Assembly: GCF_004323735.1 (NCBI RefSeq)
Contig: NZ_CP036455.1
Coordinates: 5,389,101-5,453,100, forward strand
Reading direction: 5' to 3'
Length of the DNA stretch: 64,000 nt
Origin: Streptomonospora litoralis
GTDB taxonomy: Bacteria > Actinomycetota > Actinomycetes > Streptosporangiales > Streptosporangiaceae
In this document: positions 62,262-64,000 of the stretch, piece after piece
How the letters are laid out: the number at the start of each line of letters is the position of its first letter
Numbering within the stretch: the first letter of the stretch is position 1
Made by a program: the position numbers and the translations under genes
The notes under the pieces: model-generated
What the model was told of the DNA's origin: nothing
The model's input: the letters and a program-made list of their open reading frames with translations, nothing else
Database searches by the model: none

Positions 62262-63854
62262 TCAGGTGCTGTGGGACGGATCTGCGGCTTCCCGCTGTGC
62301 GGAGGTTGCATGGGCTGAGCGCCGCGCCGCGCGGACGAGTGCCGCGATACGGGCGGCGACGACCGCCAGGCAGGTAAGGGCGGCGATGCCGAGGAAGGAC
62401 AGCTCCGCCGGGACGGCGTAGAAGCGCTGGAGCCACGTGGCGTCGCGGCCTCCCATGAGGAAGTCCACGCCGGGTTGGAAGACCGCCAGCAGGGCCGGGG
62501 GGAACGAATAGGGCAGCAGCCGGACGGCGGCCCGCCACATCGGGCGCCGGCGGCGGCGCGTCGCCCAAGTGCCGCTGCGCAGCAGCCCGCGGATACCCAG
62601 AGCCGCGGTTGCGGCGGTGAGGGCGCCGAATACGGCGTCGATCTTCCACAGCGAGGAGCCGCCCTGGGGAGGTGTGCGCCCCTCGGTCAGCGCGAGTAGG
62701 CCGTCGGCCAGGCCCCAGAGGTCCTCTTCGGTGAGCGTGATCCCGCTGTTGTACAGCACCGCGACGCCGTAGCCGGTGTCGGGCACGAGGAACTGGTAGG
62801 CGGAGTAGGTGGACAGCGAACCGCCGTGCCAGATCTGCGGTTGCCGGGCGCGGTCGGCCCCGTCGGGCACGCGCCGCATCCAGCCCAGCGCGTAGCGGCC
62901 CTCGTTCGCCGAGGGCGTGTGCATCTCGGCGACGCTGCCCGCGGAGACCACGCGCTCCCGGTTCGCCGCGCGTCCGCCGCTCTGCTGCAGGATCAGCCAC
63001 TTCGCCATGTCCTCGGCCGTGGACACGATCCCTCCGGAACCGGCGCTGAAGTGGTCGGGTTCGGGCATGGGGATGTTCATCCCGTAGGCGCGTATGTGGC
63101 CGTCGGCGAGGCTGTCGGGGGCGGGCGTGCCCGCCGCCTCGGCAGCGACCGTGTCGTCCATCCCGGCCGGCGCGAAGACCTTTCGCCGCAGGTAGGTGCC
63201 GAACGACTGCCCGCTGACCACCTCCACCAGCCGCGCCGCGACGTGGTAGTTGGGGTTGTGGTAGTTCCAGTCGGTCCCCGGCTCGGCGGCGAGCCCGGCG
63301 GTGCGCAGCTGCGCGACGGCCTCCTTCAGGGAGTCCGGCTGCTCGGGCCGGGAGGCGTCCGGAAACGTCCGGTCCGACATCCCCGAACTCTGGTCGAGCA
63401 GCTGGCGCACGGTGATCCGTGCGCCGCGCGGGTCGTCGATGCGGAACCCGGGGAGGTAGCGCCGCACCGGCCGATTCAGCTCGACCTCGCCCGCCTCCAC
63501 CAGCTGCATAACGGCCAGGGCGGTGAACGACTTGCTCAGCGAGGCGATCCGCATCGGCGAGCGGGCCGTCAGCGCCTCGCCGTCGCCGGCATGGCCGTAG
63601 CCGGCGGTGAGCACCACCTCCTGACCCTTGGTGACCGCGACGGTCGCGCCCGGCAGGCCGGTGCGTTCCACGTAGCGCTCGGCGAAGCGGTCCAGCTCGG
63701 CGGCAGTCGCGCCCGTCTCGTCCGCGACGGCGGCCGGGCAGAGCCCCGTCAGGACGGTGAGCGCGGTGACCGCGCACGCCGCGAGGGCGCCCAGGGCCCC
63801 GCGGCGGCGCGGAGAGAGTGTGTGCGGTGGCGGTGAGGGTCCAACAGCCCGCAT
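62262..63854 (-). CDS. Membrane-anchored serine hydrolase (class C beta-lactamase family)
   Basis: 530 residues from ATG 63854, six bases after GGGAGG; an earlier start is antisense-like Arg-rich sequence. A signal peptide (ALGALAACAVTALTVLTGLCPAAVA) leads to a beta-lactamase/DD-peptidase domain: IASLSKSFTAL (SxxK near residues 107-110), WNYHNPNYHVAARLV (YxN), WHGGSLSTYSAY (HxG). A C-terminal membrane region of three or four segments follows (IDAVFGALTAATAALGIRGLL, VRLLPYSFPPALLAVF, LSFLGIAALTCLAVVAARI). Likely a D-stereospecific peptidase or esterase acting on the outer face of the membrane, rather than a resistance enzyme. Converges on the ABC-3C operon. Confidence 0.85.
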   Translation of the reverse strand: MRAVGPSPPPHTLSPRRRGALGALAACAVTALTVLTGLCPAAVADETGATAAELDRFAERYVERTGLPGATVAVTKGQEVVLTAGYGHAGDGEALTARSPMRIASLSKSFTALAVMQLVEAGEVELNRPVRRYLPGFRIDDPRGARITVRQLLDQSSGMSDRTFPDASRPEQPDSLKEAVAQLRTAGLAAEPGTDWNYHNPNYHVAARLVEVVSGQSFGTYLRRKVFAPAGMDDTVAAEAAGTPAPDSLADGHIRAYGMNIPMPEPDHFSAGSGGIVSTAEDMAKWLILQQSGGRAANRERVVSAGSVAEMHTPSANEGRYALGWMRRVPDGADRARQPQIWHGGSLSTYSAYQFLVPDTGYGVAVLYNSGITLTEEDLWGLADGLLALTEGRTPPQGGSSLWKIDAVFGALTAATAALGIRGLLRSGTWATRRRRRPMWRAAVRLLPYSFPPALLAVFQPGVDFLMGGRDATWLQRFYAVPAELSFLGIAALTCLAVVAARIAALVRAARRSAHATSAQREAADPSHST

Positions 63855-64000
63855 CGGTCGCCTCCCAGATCGTCGGGATGTACTGCCGGAAAACGCTAGG
63901 GAGCGGGCGCCCGGCCGGGCATCGCGCGTCGGTGCCCGCCCGGGTGCCGCCTTCGTGGCCGCGTGCACGGCACCACCCCCCCTTTCGTGGCGCCCGGCAG
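63855..64000. other. Window edge, promoter region
   Basis: No gene. Contains the ribosome binding site GGGAGG of the serine hydrolase and its presumed promoter. Confidence 0.4.

Noticed and set aside
62262-63854. Beta-lactam resistance gene
   Set aside because: The C-terminal membrane region and family pattern fit a serine peptidase/esterase of the class C superfamily; resistance activity cannot be claimed.

Overview
The window is high-GC DNA with strong GC bias at third codon positions, GTG starts, leaderless-type promoters and typical actinobacterial families (XRE plus DUF397 pairs, a DUF6879-type pair, DUF574-type methyltransferase, antitoxin of the Rv0909 type, NlpC/P60 wall hydrolase). 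It most likely comes from a filamentous actinomycete, probably near Nocardiopsis or Streptomonospora; the genus is an inference. No rRNA and no CRISPR array was seen. One tRNA-Gly(CCC) is present.

Layout. Positions 1-4150 hold an SDR oxidoreductase behind a MerR-type promoter, dCTP deaminase, tRNA-Gly, the broken end of a tyrosine integrase joined to a scrap of an aminoglycoside phosphotransferase gene, and a divergent SDR/MerR pair. 4150-8240 holds gene relics, a TPR protein of NB-ARC type with a spoiled P-loop, a 1-kb gap and a secreted wall-enzyme-like protein. 8307-20787 is a tight minus-strand operon: DUF262 protein, AAA ATPase with DUF3696, an unknown 319-residue protein, a giant DUF1998-type helicase (2208 aa, DruE-like) with a nuclease-like tail, and a RelE-fold/UvrD helicase. 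Three of its junctions overlap. 21107-26518 is small accessory DNA (DUF6879-type operon, AbiEi/DUF559 protein, proline-rich protein, anti-sigma-like ATPase, XRE/DUF397 pair). 26588-36471 is a second minus-strand cluster: Hanks-type kinase, SNF2 helicase like DrmD and a giant adenine methyltransferase like DrmMI, without the DISARM core drmA/drmB/drmC. Together 8307-36471 reads as a defence island with an unfamiliar gene set; this is the strongest candidate for an undescribed system.

36571-36823 encodes one or two tiny membrane proteins in AT-richer DNA. 36903-43007 is a sugar-uptake regulon: LacI regulator, class I mannose-6-phosphate isomerase and a ribose-type ABC transporter, with two identical operators between regulator and target and a 48-bp perfect palindrome at the end. 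43332-48580 mixes GNAT, DoxX, an NlpC/P60 hydrolase with a structured leader, a hydrolase pseudogene and a SnoaL/MarR divergent pair with twin operators. 49031-50099 is a roughly 1.07-kb element bounded by long inverted repeats and with no recognisable transposase.

51014-57461 contains a DUF2306/MerR pair, Hsp20, an antitoxin-like protein, an aldo/keto reductase/XRE pair and a methyltransferase. 57540-59045 is a second copy of the AbiEi/DUF559 module with decayed neighbours. 59285-62224 is a complete three-gene ABC-three-component (ABC-3C) conflict system. 62262-63854 is a membrane-anchored serine beta-lactamase-like hydrolase.

All family assignments were made by eye from motifs; none was tested by database search.
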